This document shows, piece by piece, positions 25,901-34,510 of a stretch of 64,000 nucleotides of DNA. The DNA comes from Anaerobaca sp035448545 (GTDB taxonomy: Bacteria; Planctomycetota; Phycisphaerae; Sedimentisphaerales; Anaerobacaceae): assembly GCA_035448545.1 (NCBI GenBank), contig DAOTJE010000008.1, forward strand, positions 1 through 64,000, in the 5' to 3' direction. A model generated the notes under the pieces. That model saw only the letters and a program-made list of their open reading frames with translations. It had not been told where the DNA came from and did not search any database. The first letter of the stretch is position 1. Each line of letters begins with the position of its first letter. The translations under genes and the position numbers were made by a program.

Positions 25901-26386
25901 ATCACGAGGATTCGATACAACATCACCAAGAACGGGCGAAACGCCGGCGCCAAGATGGCGGTCTTCGTTCTCGAAGACCTTCAGGGCAGCGCCGAGGTGG
26001 TCCTCTTCCCCGACACGCTCGCCCAGTTCGGATCGCTGCTGGTTCCGGACACGGTGGTGTTCGTCCGAGGCAAGACGGATTACCGGCGGGAAAAGCCCAA
26101 TATCATCGCCTCCGAGTTGATTCCTCTGGAGCGCGCCAGAGAGAAGCTGGCCAAGGGGGTCAAGATCCGGCTCGATGCCCGCGAGGTGACGCAGGAGAAA
26201 ATCGTGCACATCCGCAGCATCTGCCAGCGGCACAAGGGGGACCGCCCGCTGTCCATCGTGGTTCGGACCGGCAAGGGCAAGGTTTACGCTACTGCCGACC
26301 GGGCGTTGTGCGTTAACCCCGATGTGGAGTTCTGCCGGCAGATGAAACAGCTCGTCGGCGACGACAACTTCGCCCTGGCAAAATGA
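22922..26386 (+). CDS. dnaE: DNA polymerase III alpha subunit
   Basis: Catalytic subunit of the replicative polymerase, 1154 residues, normal for DnaE1. The N-terminal PHP domain opens with THLHLHSQYSLLDG and has TDHGNMFG. The polymerase core shows two catalytic aspartates in PDIDIDICQDGR near residue 400 and a third in LLKMDFLGLKTL near 555. It also has the fingers segment FAGYGFNKSHS, a helix-hairpin-helix region and a C-terminal OB fold (VVIGGMITRIRYNITKNGRN). It has its own consensus promoter and is followed by a lipoprotein gene and then tmk-holB, which places several replication genes together. Confidence 0.97.
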   Translation: MSEKGFTHLHLHSQYSLLDGAIPFGRLFDRCKKLGMDSVALTDHGNMFGVIEFYTKARAAEIKPIIGIEAYIAPGSRFDKTGGGGVKENAYHLILLAENLAGYRNLLKLSSIGYLEGFYYRPRIDKEVLAEHSEGLICTTACVAGEVPTALVRGDRKAARDAAESFLRIFGPDRFFLEIQHHESTDDTTPDVRQPMIDLANEMGIGLVVTNDVHFLDAEDYEAHNALCCISTGKLITDPSRLVYPPDVYLKSPEQMRQMFRDVPEACDNTLAIAARCNVEIDLTARHAPVYTPADRSTPEEYLTRLVMQGAKRLYGTITPEIQERIDRELSVIAGKGFASYFLIVWDFCNFARENNIPVGARGSAVGTIVGYCLGICDVDPIQYDLLFERFMDPARNEMPDIDIDICQDGRARVLEYVRQKYGQIAQIITFGTMKAKAVIRDVCRVLDVPLAEADRLAKLVPNDLKMTLDKALEIEPELRQAYERDERTHKVIDIGRKLEGLTRHASVHACGVVIADEPLTNFLPLYKASGSDDIITQFEGPTVEKVGLLKMDFLGLKTLSVLARARRLIKELHGVDIDLEKIDIHDPKTFAVFAAGRTKGVFQFESGGMQDLLMKMKPDRIEDLIAANALYRPGPMILIPDYIDRKHGAKWTLPHPIMTEVLQETYGIMTYQEQVMRICNRLGDIPLREAYTLIKAISKKKLAVIAKEKERFIAGCVGKGLTKDQASEIFELIERFAGYGFNKSHSTRYAFVAYQTAYLKAHWPVEFMAALLTYEMDSTDKIVEYITECQTMGIEVLAPDINESNVDFTPLYKDGDKGGKGVIRFGLAAVKGVGERAVEQIIEARKKIGRFKSLFHFCETVDLRAVNKQVLEALIKAGAFDRLGGNRHQMMVGLEKAMETGASLQSDKIKGQMNFFGQMSGQIDYAEDHKRLPDVAPWPEPQMLAFEKQVLGFYVTSNPLSHHAEEIADYSSINTAQLAQSSGEKQVVIGGMITRIRYNITKNGRNAGAKMAVFVLEDLQGSAEVVLFPDTLAQFGSLLVPDTVVFVRGKTDYRREKPNIIASELIPLERAREKLAKGVKIRLDAREVTQEKIVHIRSICQRHKGDRPLSIVVRTGKGKVYATADRALCVNPDVEFCRQMKQLVGDDNFALAK

Positions 26387-26399
26387 TAGAGGATTCACC

Positions 26400-26792
26400 A
26401 TGATGAAAGGGACAGGAACGATGCGGGATAACGGAATAGGGACGAGTCGGCTTCTTTTCGTCGGAATCGGTCTTCTGTCGGCTCTGCTTCTGGGTGGGTG
26501 CCGCACGAGCAGGTCCTTGCAGTCCGACGGGCTGCCGGCGGAGGAGTATCTCGTCGGCGGCGGCATGGTGATCAACTGGCAGGCGCCGGCCGAGGGGACC
26601 GCCTACCTGGTCGAGAAGGCCAGCGGCAAGATCGTCGAGACGCGGTCGATGAAGCGCGGCGATACATACGATTTTTCTATCGCATCAACCGGCCAGGCGG
26701 CGGAGTTCGAGAAGGTGATGGGCGTCAAGCTGTCGGAAGCGCGTTTACTGCTCTATTTCGAGCCTGCCGACGCGAAACGCTCGGGTCTGTAG
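26400..26792 (+). CDS. Small hypothetical lipoprotein
   Basis: A 130-residue protein with a lipoprotein signal (FVGIGLLSALLLGGC). Its mature part looks like one beta-rich domain (GGMVINWQAPAEGTAYLVEK, GKIVETRSMKRGDTYDF). GAGG lies before the first ATG at 26400; a second ATG follows immediately. It lies 13 bases after dnaE and is probably cotranscribed. I recognise no family; the text-like WQAP...VEKASGKIVETRSM pattern recalls small planctomycete envelope proteins. Confidence 0.7.
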   Translation: MMKGTGTMRDNGIGTSRLLFVGIGLLSALLLGGCRTSRSLQSDGLPAEEYLVGGGMVINWQAPAEGTAYLVEKASGKIVETRSMKRGDTYDFSIASTGQAAEFEKVMGVKLSEARLLLYFEPADAKRSGL

Positions 26793-26907
26793 GCGGATTC
26801 CGGCAGGTTTGACGACACCCCGGGTGAAGCGCCGCCGGTGCGGTTCGCGGTGTCGCGCGGGACTGCTGTCAAGGGCGAAGGAGCGGATTGGTCTGCGAGG
26901 TGGCGGT

Positions 26908-27549
26908 TTGAAGAAAACGCTGGGTGGCAAGTTCATCGTGTTGGACGGGCCGGACGGGTGCGGCAAGAGCACGCAGACGCGCCTGCTGGGGCAGTGGCTG
27001 CGTGAGCAGGGTGTGTCGACCGTGGGTTTTCGCGACCCGGGAACGACTGTCATCGGCGAGAAGATTCGCGAGATCCTGCTGAGCACCGCTCACTACACGA
27101 TGACGACGCCGACCGAGGTGCTGCTCTACATGGCGGCGCGCGCCCAGCTCTGGGCCGAAGAGATCGCGCCGGCCCTGCGGGAGGGCAAGTGCGTGCTCCT
27201 GGACCGCTGGCTTTCGAGCACGTGCGCCTATCAGGGCCACGCGGGACGGTTCGGTATGGAGAAGGTGATCGCCATCGCAGGCGATTCGCTCGATCGGGTC
27301 TGGCCCGACCTGACGATTGTGCTCGATGTGGACCTGGCCGTTGCGGCCGGACGGCGCAACCGGACGTTGGATCGGATGGAGCAGAAGGGTGACGACTATC
27401 ATCAGAAGGTTCGGGAGGGTTTTCTGAAGCTTGCCGAAAGCCGGGAGGATTTTGTGGTGATCGACTCCGCCGCGGGGATCGACGCGGTCCACGAGCGCGT
27501 CATAGCCGCCATCCGGCGGTTGGGCACACCGTCTCAGCGCAAAGCTTAG
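26908..27549 (+). CDS. tmk: Thymidylate kinase
   Basis: Phosphorylates dTMP to dTDP for DNA synthesis. From the chosen TTG the protein has 213 residues, the normal length: P-loop LDGPDGCGKST, the DR motif in LLDRWLSSTCAYQG and the LID segment RNRTLDRMEQKGDDYHQKV. A longer frame from 26809 would add 33 arginine-rich residues with no family support. GAGGTGG lies seven bases before the TTG, which decides the start. It begins the conserved tmk-holB-ricT-metG block, an arrangement also known from Bacillus. Confidence 0.9.
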   Translation: MKKTLGGKFIVLDGPDGCGKSTQTRLLGQWLREQGVSTVGFRDPGTTVIGEKIREILLSTAHYTMTTPTEVLLYMAARAQLWAEEIAPALREGKCVLLDRWLSSTCAYQGHAGRFGMEKVIAIAGDSLDRVWPDLTIVLDVDLAVAAGRRNRTLDRMEQKGDDYHQKVREGFLKLAESREDFVVIDSAAGIDAVHERVIAAIRRLGTPSQRKA

Positions 27550-27606
27550 GATCGACAGGACCTGTGCCGATCTCTGCGGTGCAAGGTCACGGATCGTGGT
27601 CTGAGT

Positions 27607-28737
27607 ATGCCGTTGAAAGATGTTTTCTGCCAGGACAGGGCGATTGAGATCCTGCAGCGCGGGCGCGCCGCCGACCGCGCTGCGCACGCCTATATCTTCG
27701 CCGGACTCGAAGGAGTGGGTAAGTACACAACCGCCCGCGAGTGGGCCCGGCTCCTGCTCTGCCACAATCCCATCGTGACCGATCGTGGGAAGAAGCCCTG
27801 GGCCGACAGTTGTGGCAGGTGCGAATCGTGCACCCTGTTCGAGGGCGATGCACACCCGGACTATGCCCACGTTCACAAGGAGCTTCTGGAGTTCACCAGG
27901 GACGGCAAGGGACGCAAGGCGCCGCTGGAGTTCCCCATCGATGTGGTCCGCGAGTTCCTGCTGGAAAAAGTTGCCGCCCGTCCGACGGTATCCGAGCACC
28001 GGGTCTTCGTTGTCAGCGAGGCCGAGAAACTGAACGCCTCCAGTCAGAACGCGCTGCTGAAGGTTCTGGAAGAGCCGCCGCACTACTGCACGATCATTCT
28101 CTTGTGTACCCGCCTCGAACAACTGCTGCCGACGACCAAGTCGCGCTGCCAGATCATTCGCTTCGGACCGGTCGCGGAAGACCGGATCGTTGCCCGTCTG
28201 ATGGAGATGGGGCTCGCGCGCCACCTCGCCCAGTTTTTCGCCCGGCTTGCTCAGGGCAGTCTGGGACTGGCTTGCCAGTGGGCCCGTCTGGAGGGCGGGG
28301 GGCTGGCGCTGTATGAGGCGAAGAAGGTGATCGTCACCGCCCTCGCCGCTTTCCAGCGCGCCGAGGTCCTGGAATTGGCCGAACGATTCCTCGCCTGCGC
28401 CAAGGAGATTGCCGCCGCCTGGGCCGACCTGGACAAGGCGGTCAGCAAGAGCGATCTCGGTCGGCGGGCTCAGAAGACTGTGATTCAGATCCTCCTTTCA
28501 GCCTTTCATGACGCGATGATGGTCCACGTCGTGCCGAAACGGCCCCTGATTCACTTCGATCAGGACAAGGAGATCGCCCGTTTGGCGGCCCGGCTGGATC
28601 CGGAGGAGGCCGCCAAGGCCATCGACGAGGGCTACGAGGCCCTCCGCTGGATTGACGCCAACGTCAACGAGAAGCTAATTTTCGAGCGGCTGTTGTTTCG
28701 CCTGGCCCCATCTGCTATAATCCGTCCGGCGCGTTAA
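27607..28737 (+). CDS. holB: DNA polymerase III delta-prime subunit
   Basis: Clamp-loader subunit, 376 residues. The AAA+ module has a P-loop-like GLEGVGKYTTAREW, a zinc-binding segment with CGRCESC, a Walker B-like strand RVFVVSEAEKLN, the ALLKVLEEPP helix, and the SRC motif (KSRCQIIRF) that supplies the arginine finger. The P-loop reads GKY rather than GKT/S, consistent with delta-prime proteins that do not bind or hydrolyse ATP. The C-terminal collar domain follows. It sits between tmk and ricT. Confidence 0.9.
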   Translation: MPLKDVFCQDRAIEILQRGRAADRAAHAYIFAGLEGVGKYTTAREWARLLLCHNPIVTDRGKKPWADSCGRCESCTLFEGDAHPDYAHVHKELLEFTRDGKGRKAPLEFPIDVVREFLLEKVAARPTVSEHRVFVVSEAEKLNASSQNALLKVLEEPPHYCTIILLCTRLEQLLPTTKSRCQIIRFGPVAEDRIVARLMEMGLARHLAQFFARLAQGSLGLACQWARLEGGGLALYEAKKVIVTALAAFQRAEVLELAERFLACAKEIAAAWADLDKAVSKSDLGRRAQKTVIQILLSAFHDAMMVHVVPKRPLIHFDQDKEIARLAARLDPEEAAKAIDEGYEALRWIDANVNEKLIFERLLFRLAPSAIIRPAR

Positions 28738-28812
28738 TTCCGTGCAGTTCTCCATTTACGGGATTCCCGTTTCCATCTGGCATGTGGCGGACTCCCGGTT
28801 AGGATTGTCGAT

Positions 28813-29811
28813 ATGACCGAAGCAACCGTCAAACAGAAGCCCGTCAAAGGCAAGAAATACCTGCTCGTCCGCTACGGACGGATGAAGACCCTGGGCCTGT
28901 TCGAACACGAGGAGGCGCAGATCCCCAAGACGCCGGCACGCGTCGTGGTCAAGACGGACAAGGGGCTCGAACTGGGGTATGTGGTGGGCCCGCCGACTTC
29001 CTACAAGGACGGGCGCTTCCGGTTCACCGACGAGCAGATCGCCAGCTATTTCGCCAACAGCGACATCAATTTCGTCAACGAGATTGCCGGCAAAGTGATC
29101 CGCATCGCGACGCCCGACGATATCAGCGAAGAGCAGCATCTGATGAAGATCACCGACGAGGAAATTGCCTGCTGCGAGCGGTTCGTCAAGGAGTTGGGGC
29201 TGAAGATGAAGATCGTCGGCGCCGAGCACATCTTCGGCGGCGAGCGCATCGTCTTCTACTTCATGGCTGACGGACGCGTCGATTTCCGCGAGTTGGTGCG
29301 GCGGCTGGCCCAGGAATACCAGACGCGGATCGAGATGCGTCAGATCGGTTCGCGGGACGAGGCCAAGCTGCTGGGCGATGTGGAGAGCTGCGGGCAGGAA
29401 TGCTGCTGCATCCGCTTCCTCCAACTGCTCAAGCCGGTGAACATGCGGATGGCGAAGATGCAGAAAGCCACGCTGGACCCGTCCAAGATCTCAGGCTACT
29501 GCGGGCGACTCAAGTGCTGCCTGCGCTATGAGGATGAAACCTACACGGCGCTCAAGAAGCGGCTGCCCAAGAGGAGCACGTGGGTGCAGGCCAAGCGAGG
29601 GGAGGGAAAGGTCTTCGAGGGCAAGGTCGTCGATACCCAGATTCTGACCCAACTGGTGGTTGTGGAATCCGAGAACGGCGAGCGGGAGGCGTTTCCCGTG
29701 GATGAGGTCACGATCCTTCCGGCTCCTCCGGTGCGGCCGGAGAAACCCGAGGGCAAAGAACTCCCGCCGCCCCGCCGGCCCCGCCGCGGCGGCGATCCCA
29801 GAAACAGATAG
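28813..29811 (+). CDS. ricT: PSP1-family protein RicT (YaaT)
   Basis: In Bacillus, RicT with RicA and RicF forms a complex carrying iron-sulfur clusters that modulates RNase Y and phosphorelay activity. The 332-residue product has the PSP1 core, including RIVFYFMADGRVDFRELV, and the conserved cysteines in SCGQECCCIRFL and GYCGRLKCCLRYE. A proline- and arginine-rich tail (PPPRRPRRGGDPRNR) follows. The start is the ATG at 28813 with AGGA upstream. The holB-ricT order matches Firmicutes, so this is conserved synteny. Partners RicA and RicF are not in the window. Confidence 0.9.
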   Translation: MTEATVKQKPVKGKKYLLVRYGRMKTLGLFEHEEAQIPKTPARVVVKTDKGLELGYVVGPPTSYKDGRFRFTDEQIASYFANSDINFVNEIAGKVIRIATPDDISEEQHLMKITDEEIACCERFVKELGLKMKIVGAEHIFGGERIVFYFMADGRVDFRELVRRLAQEYQTRIEMRQIGSRDEAKLLGDVESCGQECCCIRFLQLLKPVNMRMAKMQKATLDPSKISGYCGRLKCCLRYEDETYTALKKRLPKRSTWVQAKRGEGKVFEGKVVDTQILTQLVVVESENGEREAFPVDEVTILPAPPVRPEKPEGKELPPPRRPRRGGDPRNR

Positions 29812-29827
29812 ACGGTGAGGACGATAC

Positions 29828-31840
29828 ATGCCTCGACAGATCGTAGTCACTTCGGCGCTGCCCTATGCCAACGGTCCGATCCACATCGGGCATCTGGTCG
29901 AATACCTCCAGACGGATATCTGGGTCCGCTTTCAGAAAGCCTGCGGCAACCAGTGTTACTACTTTTGCGCCGACGACACCCATGGTACGGCGGTTATGCT
30001 CAGCGCCCGCGCGGCCGGCATCACGCCGGAAGAGCTGATCGCACGCGTTCACAGGGAGCATAAGGCGGATTTCGACAGGTTTCACATCGAGTTCGACAAC
30101 TACTACACGACCCATTCGCCCGAGAACAGAGAGCTCAGCGAGCTGATCTTCACGAGGCTCCAGCGGGCCGGGTCGATCGTCCGCCGAGACGTTCAGCAGA
30201 CATACTGCCAGAACTGCAAGATGTCGCTGCCCGACCGGTATGTGCGCGGCACCTGCCCGCGTTGCGGCGCGATCGATCAGTACGGCGATTCCTGCGAGGT
30301 CTGCGGCGCCACGTACCAGCCGAAGGACCTGATCGATTCGCGCTGTGCCACCTGTGGCGCGACGCCCGTGCTTCAGACGTCGGAGCACTACTTCTTCAAG
30401 CTGGCGGACTATGAAGACCGGCTCAAAGCGCTGCTCGGCGGCGGACACACGCAGAAATCCGTCGCCAACAAGCTCGACGAGTGGTTCCAGGCGGGACTCA
30501 AAGACTGGGATATCTCCCGCGACGGGCCGTACTTCGGATTCAAGATTCCGGGCGAGCAGGACAAGTACTTCTATGTCTGGCTCGATGCGCCCATCGGCTA
30601 CATGGCCTCGGCCAAGAACTACTGCCAGCGAAAGGGCCTGGATTTCGACGCGTTGTGGAACAGCCCGGAAAACGAGTTGTACCACTTCATCGGCAAGGAC
30701 ATCATGTACTTCCACGCGCTGTTCTGGCCGGCGATGCTCATGGGTGCGGGTTTCAAGACCGCTAACAGACTTTTTGTTCACGGCTTCCTCACGATCAACG
30801 GTGAGAAGATGAGCAAGTCGCGCGGGACATTCATCCGTGCGGCTGCCTTCGCGCGGCATCTCGACCCGGAAAGCCTGCGATACTACTACGCCAGCAAGCT
30901 GACCGACACGGTGGGGGACATCGATCTGGGCATCGAGGATTTCGTCAACAAGACGAACGCCGACATCGTGGGCAAGTACGCCAACCTCGCCTCGCGGTCG
31001 GGCCCGATGCTGGCCGGCAAGCTCGGCGGCCGACTCGGCCGACTGGACGCGGAGGGACGCGCTCTCGTCCAGAAGCTCACCGCCGCCAAGGAGGCCGTCG
31101 TCGCCGGCTACGAGGGGCTCGAGTATGCCTCCGTGGTTCGTGCGATCAGCGCTCTGGCCGATGAAGCCAATCGCTATGTCGAACTGAAACAGCCCTGGGC
31201 GATGATCAAGGTTGATCCGGAACAGACGCGCGCGACGCTCACAGCGGTGCTGAACGCCATGCGAGTCCTGACGATCTATCTCAAGCCCATTCTGCCGAAG
31301 TTCGCCGAGAAGGTCGAGAAGTTCCTGAACGTCGCGCCGCTGGGCTTCGCGGACGTAGACAAGACCCTGGAAGATCACCCGATCGGTACGTTTGAACGAT
31401 TGTTCGAGAGAATTGACGAGGAACGGGTACAGACCATGCTCGAAGAAAGCAAAGAAGACCAGGCACCCAAAGCGGCGCCGGAACCCGTGAAAGAGGCGGT
31501 CGCGCCCTTCAAACCCGAAGTGACCATCGATGACTTCGCCAAGCTCGATCTGCGGATCGCCAAGGTCGTTACCGCCGAGCCGGTGCAAGGCGCCGACAAG
31601 CTGCTTCGTATGGTGCTCGACGTGGGCGGAGTGCAGAAAAGCGTGATGGCGGGCATCGCCAAGGCCTACCGACCCGATCAACTTGTGGGCCGACTGGTGG
31701 TGTTCTTCGCCAACCTCAAGCCGCGCAAGATGAAGTTCGGCACCTCGGAAGGCATGATTCTGGCCTGCGGTCCCGGCGGCGCGGACGTGTTTCTGCTGGC
31801 GCCCGACGCCGGTGCAACGCCCGGACTGGCCGTCTCCTGA
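29828..31840 (+). CDS. metG: Methionyl-tRNA synthetase with C-terminal tRNA-binding domain
   Basis: Charges initiator and elongator tRNA with methionine. The 670-residue class I enzyme has the HIGH box in NGPIHIGHLVEYL and the KMSKS loop in GEKMSKSRGTF. A two-knuckle zinc domain (CQNCKMSL, TCPRCG, CEVCG, CATCG) is of the four-cysteine-pair type. The anticodon-binding helical domain is followed by a Lys/Glu-rich linker and a Trbp111-like OB fold (DDFAKLDLRIAKVVTAEPV) for dimerisation and tRNA binding. It starts 16 bases after ricT. Confidence 0.96.
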   Translation: MPRQIVVTSALPYANGPIHIGHLVEYLQTDIWVRFQKACGNQCYYFCADDTHGTAVMLSARAAGITPEELIARVHREHKADFDRFHIEFDNYYTTHSPENRELSELIFTRLQRAGSIVRRDVQQTYCQNCKMSLPDRYVRGTCPRCGAIDQYGDSCEVCGATYQPKDLIDSRCATCGATPVLQTSEHYFFKLADYEDRLKALLGGGHTQKSVANKLDEWFQAGLKDWDISRDGPYFGFKIPGEQDKYFYVWLDAPIGYMASAKNYCQRKGLDFDALWNSPENELYHFIGKDIMYFHALFWPAMLMGAGFKTANRLFVHGFLTINGEKMSKSRGTFIRAAAFARHLDPESLRYYYASKLTDTVGDIDLGIEDFVNKTNADIVGKYANLASRSGPMLAGKLGGRLGRLDAEGRALVQKLTAAKEAVVAGYEGLEYASVVRAISALADEANRYVELKQPWAMIKVDPEQTRATLTAVLNAMRVLTIYLKPILPKFAEKVEKFLNVAPLGFADVDKTLEDHPIGTFERLFERIDEERVQTMLEESKEDQAPKAAPEPVKEAVAPFKPEVTIDDFAKLDLRIAKVVTAEPVQGADKLLRMVLDVGGVQKSVMAGIAKAYRPDQLVGRLVVFFANLKPRKMKFGTSEGMILACGPGGADVFLLAPDAGATPGLAVS

Positions 31841-31916
31841 GAATCAACTCAGTCGGTCCGATCTGTCCCATCCGTCCAACAGGAACTGTCGGGTTCCGGT
31901 CCATGCAGAAAGGCAT

Positions 31917-32270
31917 ATGAAGAAAGGTCTCGACCAAATCGCCATCGCCGACGGCCGCTTCAGCGTGGCGGCTTTCAAGTTCGTTTACGAAGGGCTCGGC
32001 TATACGATCAAGAACATCGTGGGGGAACAGCAGCACGTCAGCGGCCAGACCCTGTGCGAGGGACTGCGTCGAATGGCCGCGGAGAAATACGGTCGGCTGG
32101 CGCCCTTGGTCCTGCGCTCCTGGGGACTGAAGACCACACGCCATTTCGGCGAGATCGTTTACACGCTGATCGAACACGAGTGGATGAGCGCCCAGCCCAC
32201 CGACACCATCGACGACTTCAACGACGTGTATGACTTTGAGACCGCCTTCGACGACCTCGTCGCCTTCTGA
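31917..32270 (+). CDS. Minf_1886-family protein
   Basis: A 117-residue protein of the small family named after Methylacidiphilum Minf_1886, common in Planctomycetes and Verrucomicrobia and of unknown function. It shows FKFVYEGLGYTIKNIV near the N-terminus, HVSGQTLCEGLRRMA, and LVLRSWGLKTTRHFGEIV, with an acidic C-terminus (TIDDFNDVYDFETAF). The ATG at 31917 is chosen because family members begin at MKKGLDQI; AAAGG lies just upstream. It is the last plus-strand gene of the metG run and converges with the minus-strand operon. Confidence 0.8.
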   Translation: MKKGLDQIAIADGRFSVAAFKFVYEGLGYTIKNIVGEQQHVSGQTLCEGLRRMAAEKYGRLAPLVLRSWGLKTTRHFGEIVYTLIEHEWMSAQPTDTIDDFNDVYDFETAFDDLVAF

Positions 32271-32275
32271 GCCGG

Positions 32276-32746
32276 CTACGGCAGGTGGAGGACGTAAGCC
32301 TGGTCGCAGCGGGATGAGAGATGGTCACTGGGGCAGGGGACGAAGCCGTATCGCTTGTAGAGGGCGATGGCTTCTTTCAGGACCGAGGCGGTTTCGAGCG
32401 TTACGGTGGTGAAACCCAGTTCGCGAGCGGCAGCCAGCGCATCTTCGAGCAGGAGCTTTCCGAGCCCCCGGCCTCGATGCGTGCGGCGCAGGTACATCTT
32501 CCGCAGCTCACACGTCCGGCCTTCCACAGGATAGAGGCCATAGGCGCCGACGACGGAACCGTCCTCGTCTTCCAGAACGCAGAACGTGCCGCCCCGCGCG
32601 AAGTACGACCGCTCGATGTCGTCGAGGTCGGCGTCGGTGCACACAGGGTCGGGCTTCAGGCCGTACTCGCCGAGGACGGTGAATACGAGGGTTCTCACCG
32701 GTTCACAGTCCGCATTCGTTGCATGTCTCAGTCGCGGCCACGCCAT
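32276..32746 (-). CDS. GNAT-family N-acetyltransferase
   Basis: A 156-residue acetyltransferase. The acetyl-CoA-binding loop is RRTHRGRGLGKLLLEDAL, preceded by the ELRKMYLR strand, and the C-terminal helix is ALYKRYGFVPCP. No Shine-Dalgarno is evident before the ATG at 32746; an ATG five codons earlier is an alternative. It is the fourth GNAT protein of the minus-strand run and lies 87 bases after the DapF-like gene, so it may be transcribed with it. Substrate unknown. Confidence 0.85.
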   Translation of the reverse strand: MAWPRLRHATNADCEPVRTLVFTVLGEYGLKPDPVCTDADLDDIERSYFARGGTFCVLEDEDGSVVGAYGLYPVEGRTCELRKMYLRRTHRGRGLGKLLLEDALAAARELGFTTVTLETASVLKEAIALYKRYGFVPCPSDHLSSRCDQAYVLHLP

Positions 32747-32833
32747 GATAGCAGAACACAAGAATCCAAGCGACGGAGCAGGATTCGAGAATGGCGGAAG
32801 CCATCGCCGAAGGCGATTCCGCCATTTTGATGT

Positions 32834-33697
32834 TTACACTTCACTCTTCGATATTCTCTCTTGCAGGTCGGTGTGGAAGGTGCCCTCGAACGTGCCCTCC
32901 ACCGGCCCGGTCATGAAGACTTCTCCATCGGGCAGGATCTGGATGTGCAATTGCCCGCCGGGCATGTGGACGGTGATGTCGTTGTCCACCAGGCCCAGCT
33001 TGTGGGCGGCACAGGCGGCCGCGCACGAGCTGCTGCCCGAGGCCAGCGTGTACCCGGCCCCACGCTCCCAGATGCGGATGTCGATGTTGGCCCGGTCGAT
33101 GACCTTCAGCAGTTGCATGTTGATGCGATTGGGAAACCGCGGGTGGTTCTCGACGAACGGCCCGATCGCGCGGGCCTGCTCCTCACTGACCTGCTCCATC
33201 GGGATCACGCAGTGCGGATTGCCGATGGACAGGCACGTGACCTTGTAGTCCGCGCCGTTGACGTCGAGGATCTCATTGACCACCTCTCGCCGCTCGCCCG
33301 CGACGGGAATCTCGCTGCTGATGAACGTTACCTTGCCCATGTTGATCCGGATCAGGTTTGCGGTCTGGTCTTTGATCTGCACCGAGACGGTGCCCCCGAG
33401 GGTCCGGATCGGGAACGACTTCGCGCGAACGTACTTCTTCTCGAAGAGGTACTTGGCGAAGATGCGCAGGCCGTTGCCGCTCTTCTCCGCCTCGCTGCCG
33501 TCGGGATTGAAGATTCGCAGTCTCGGGACGTCGCCGTCGAGGATCGGCCCGTAGAGAATGCCGTCGGAGCCCACGCCGAAGTTGCGATCGCAGATCAGAC
33601 GGATATTCGCCTCGGTCATCGCCACATCCCGCACGTTTGGGTCGATCACCAGATAGTCGTTGCCCAACCCATGATACTTCTTGAAATGTACGTCCAT
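32834..33697 (-). CDS. DapF-like epimerase-fold protein lacking both catalytic cysteines
   Basis: The 287-residue protein is a clear diaminopimelate epimerase homologue (KKYHGLGNDYLVID, FNPDGSEAEKSGNGLR, GNPHCVIPME, WERGAGYTLASGS). True DapF uses two cysteines, in NGxRC and in xACGTG. Here the first is Ile79 (GNGLRIFAKYL, codon ATC) and the second is Ser220 (YTLASGSSSCA, codon TCG). Two-base acid-base epimerisation by thiols is therefore not possible as known. It may act as an isomerase of another kind or have a new role; a neighbouring gene encodes a PhzF-like protein of the same fold. The ATG at 33697 is preferred over a GTG two codons earlier. Confidence 0.85.
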   Translation of the reverse strand: MDVHFKKYHGLGNDYLVIDPNVRDVAMTEANIRLICDRNFGVGSDGILYGPILDGDVPRLRIFNPDGSEAEKSGNGLRIFAKYLFEKKYVRAKSFPIRTLGGTVSVQIKDQTANLIRINMGKVTFISSEIPVAGERREVVNEILDVNGADYKVTCLSIGNPHCVIPMEQVSEEQARAIGPFVENHPRFPNRINMQLLKVIDRANIDIRIWERGAGYTLASGSSSCAAACAAHKLGLVDNDITVHMPGGQLHIQILPDGEVFMTGPVEGTFEGTFHTDLQERISKSEV

Positions 33698-33760
33698 TCT
33701 CACCTGCCCTGCAAAACGCGTGTTTCTGACGGTGTTTGACGAACTTGGTTTATATACGAC

Positions 33761-34495
33761 TCACTCGGTTTCATCAACAGTCGCTTCGCCCGGTTCTGCC
33801 CCTTCGCGGGCAAGGTAGCGTTGGGTCCAGGGACAGGCGTGAATGCAGATGCCGCAGATGGTCGCCCTGAATCCTGCCTCGTTCGACAGTCTGACAGCCA
33901 TCGCGCGGCACGCCGGCGCCTGGTAGATCGATTCGCGGGCCATGCCCATCTGCCAGTTGTCCCCGACGATGGCCTGTGCCGGGCAGCGGTCCACACACTG
34001 GCGGCAGGTGCCGCAGCGCGAGGCGTCCATCGGCGTGCCTGTCTGGAGATCGGCATCGGTCAGCACCGAGCCCAGCCGCACCGCCGGCCCGTACTCCTTC
34101 GTGATGAGCAGGGCCGACTTGCCGATCCATCCCAGGCCCGCCCGGGTGGCGATGGTCTTGTGCTGGACCGGCATCGAGAGCGTCACGGGATTGAACTGCT
34201 CCGTGGTCGATTGGACGGGGTTTGCTCGATACCCGGCGCCGGCCGGAATGGTCGCAGCATAGTCGCTCAGTTGCGCCAGCAGAGTGTTGATGCGATTGTA
34301 CTCGGCGAAGTAATGCGCCGTCGGACCTTGGGCGATTTCCCGAACGATCGTCGGGTCCAAACGGACCGCGATAGAGACCGCTCGGGGCAATCCGCCCGTC
34401 ACGCTCGCCGGAAGGCCGCTCACGTTGGCAAAGCCCACCAGACTGGCGCCTTCATTCCGTAGTCTCCGTTCGACCTCTGCGTTCAACGATGGCAT
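33761..34495 (-). CDS. Short QueG-like protein with two 4Fe-4S clusters (copy 1)
   Basis: A 244-residue protein related to epoxyqueuosine reductase (COG1600). An N-terminal region with PRAVSIAVRLDP and GLGWIGKSALLITKEYGPAV is followed by two cluster motifs, CGTCRQCVDRCP and CGICIHACPW. QueG itself is about 380 residues and binds cobalamin; this homologue is shorter and lacks the C-terminal part. It lies 15 bases after a second homologue in the same operon. It probably carries out a reductive step or electron transfer for the pathway encoded by the operon. Confidence 0.82.
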   Translation of the reverse strand: MPSLNAEVERRLRNEGASLVGFANVSGLPASVTGGLPRAVSIAVRLDPTIVREIAQGPTAHYFAEYNRINTLLAQLSDYAATIPAGAGYRANPVQSTTEQFNPVTLSMPVQHKTIATRAGLGWIGKSALLITKEYGPAVRLGSVLTDADLQTGTPMDASRCGTCRQCVDRCPAQAIVGDNWQMGMARESIYQAPACRAMAVRLSNEAGFRATICGICIHACPWTQRYLAREGAEPGEATVDETE

Positions 34496-34510
34496 TCTCC
34501 GTCTCCTTGG

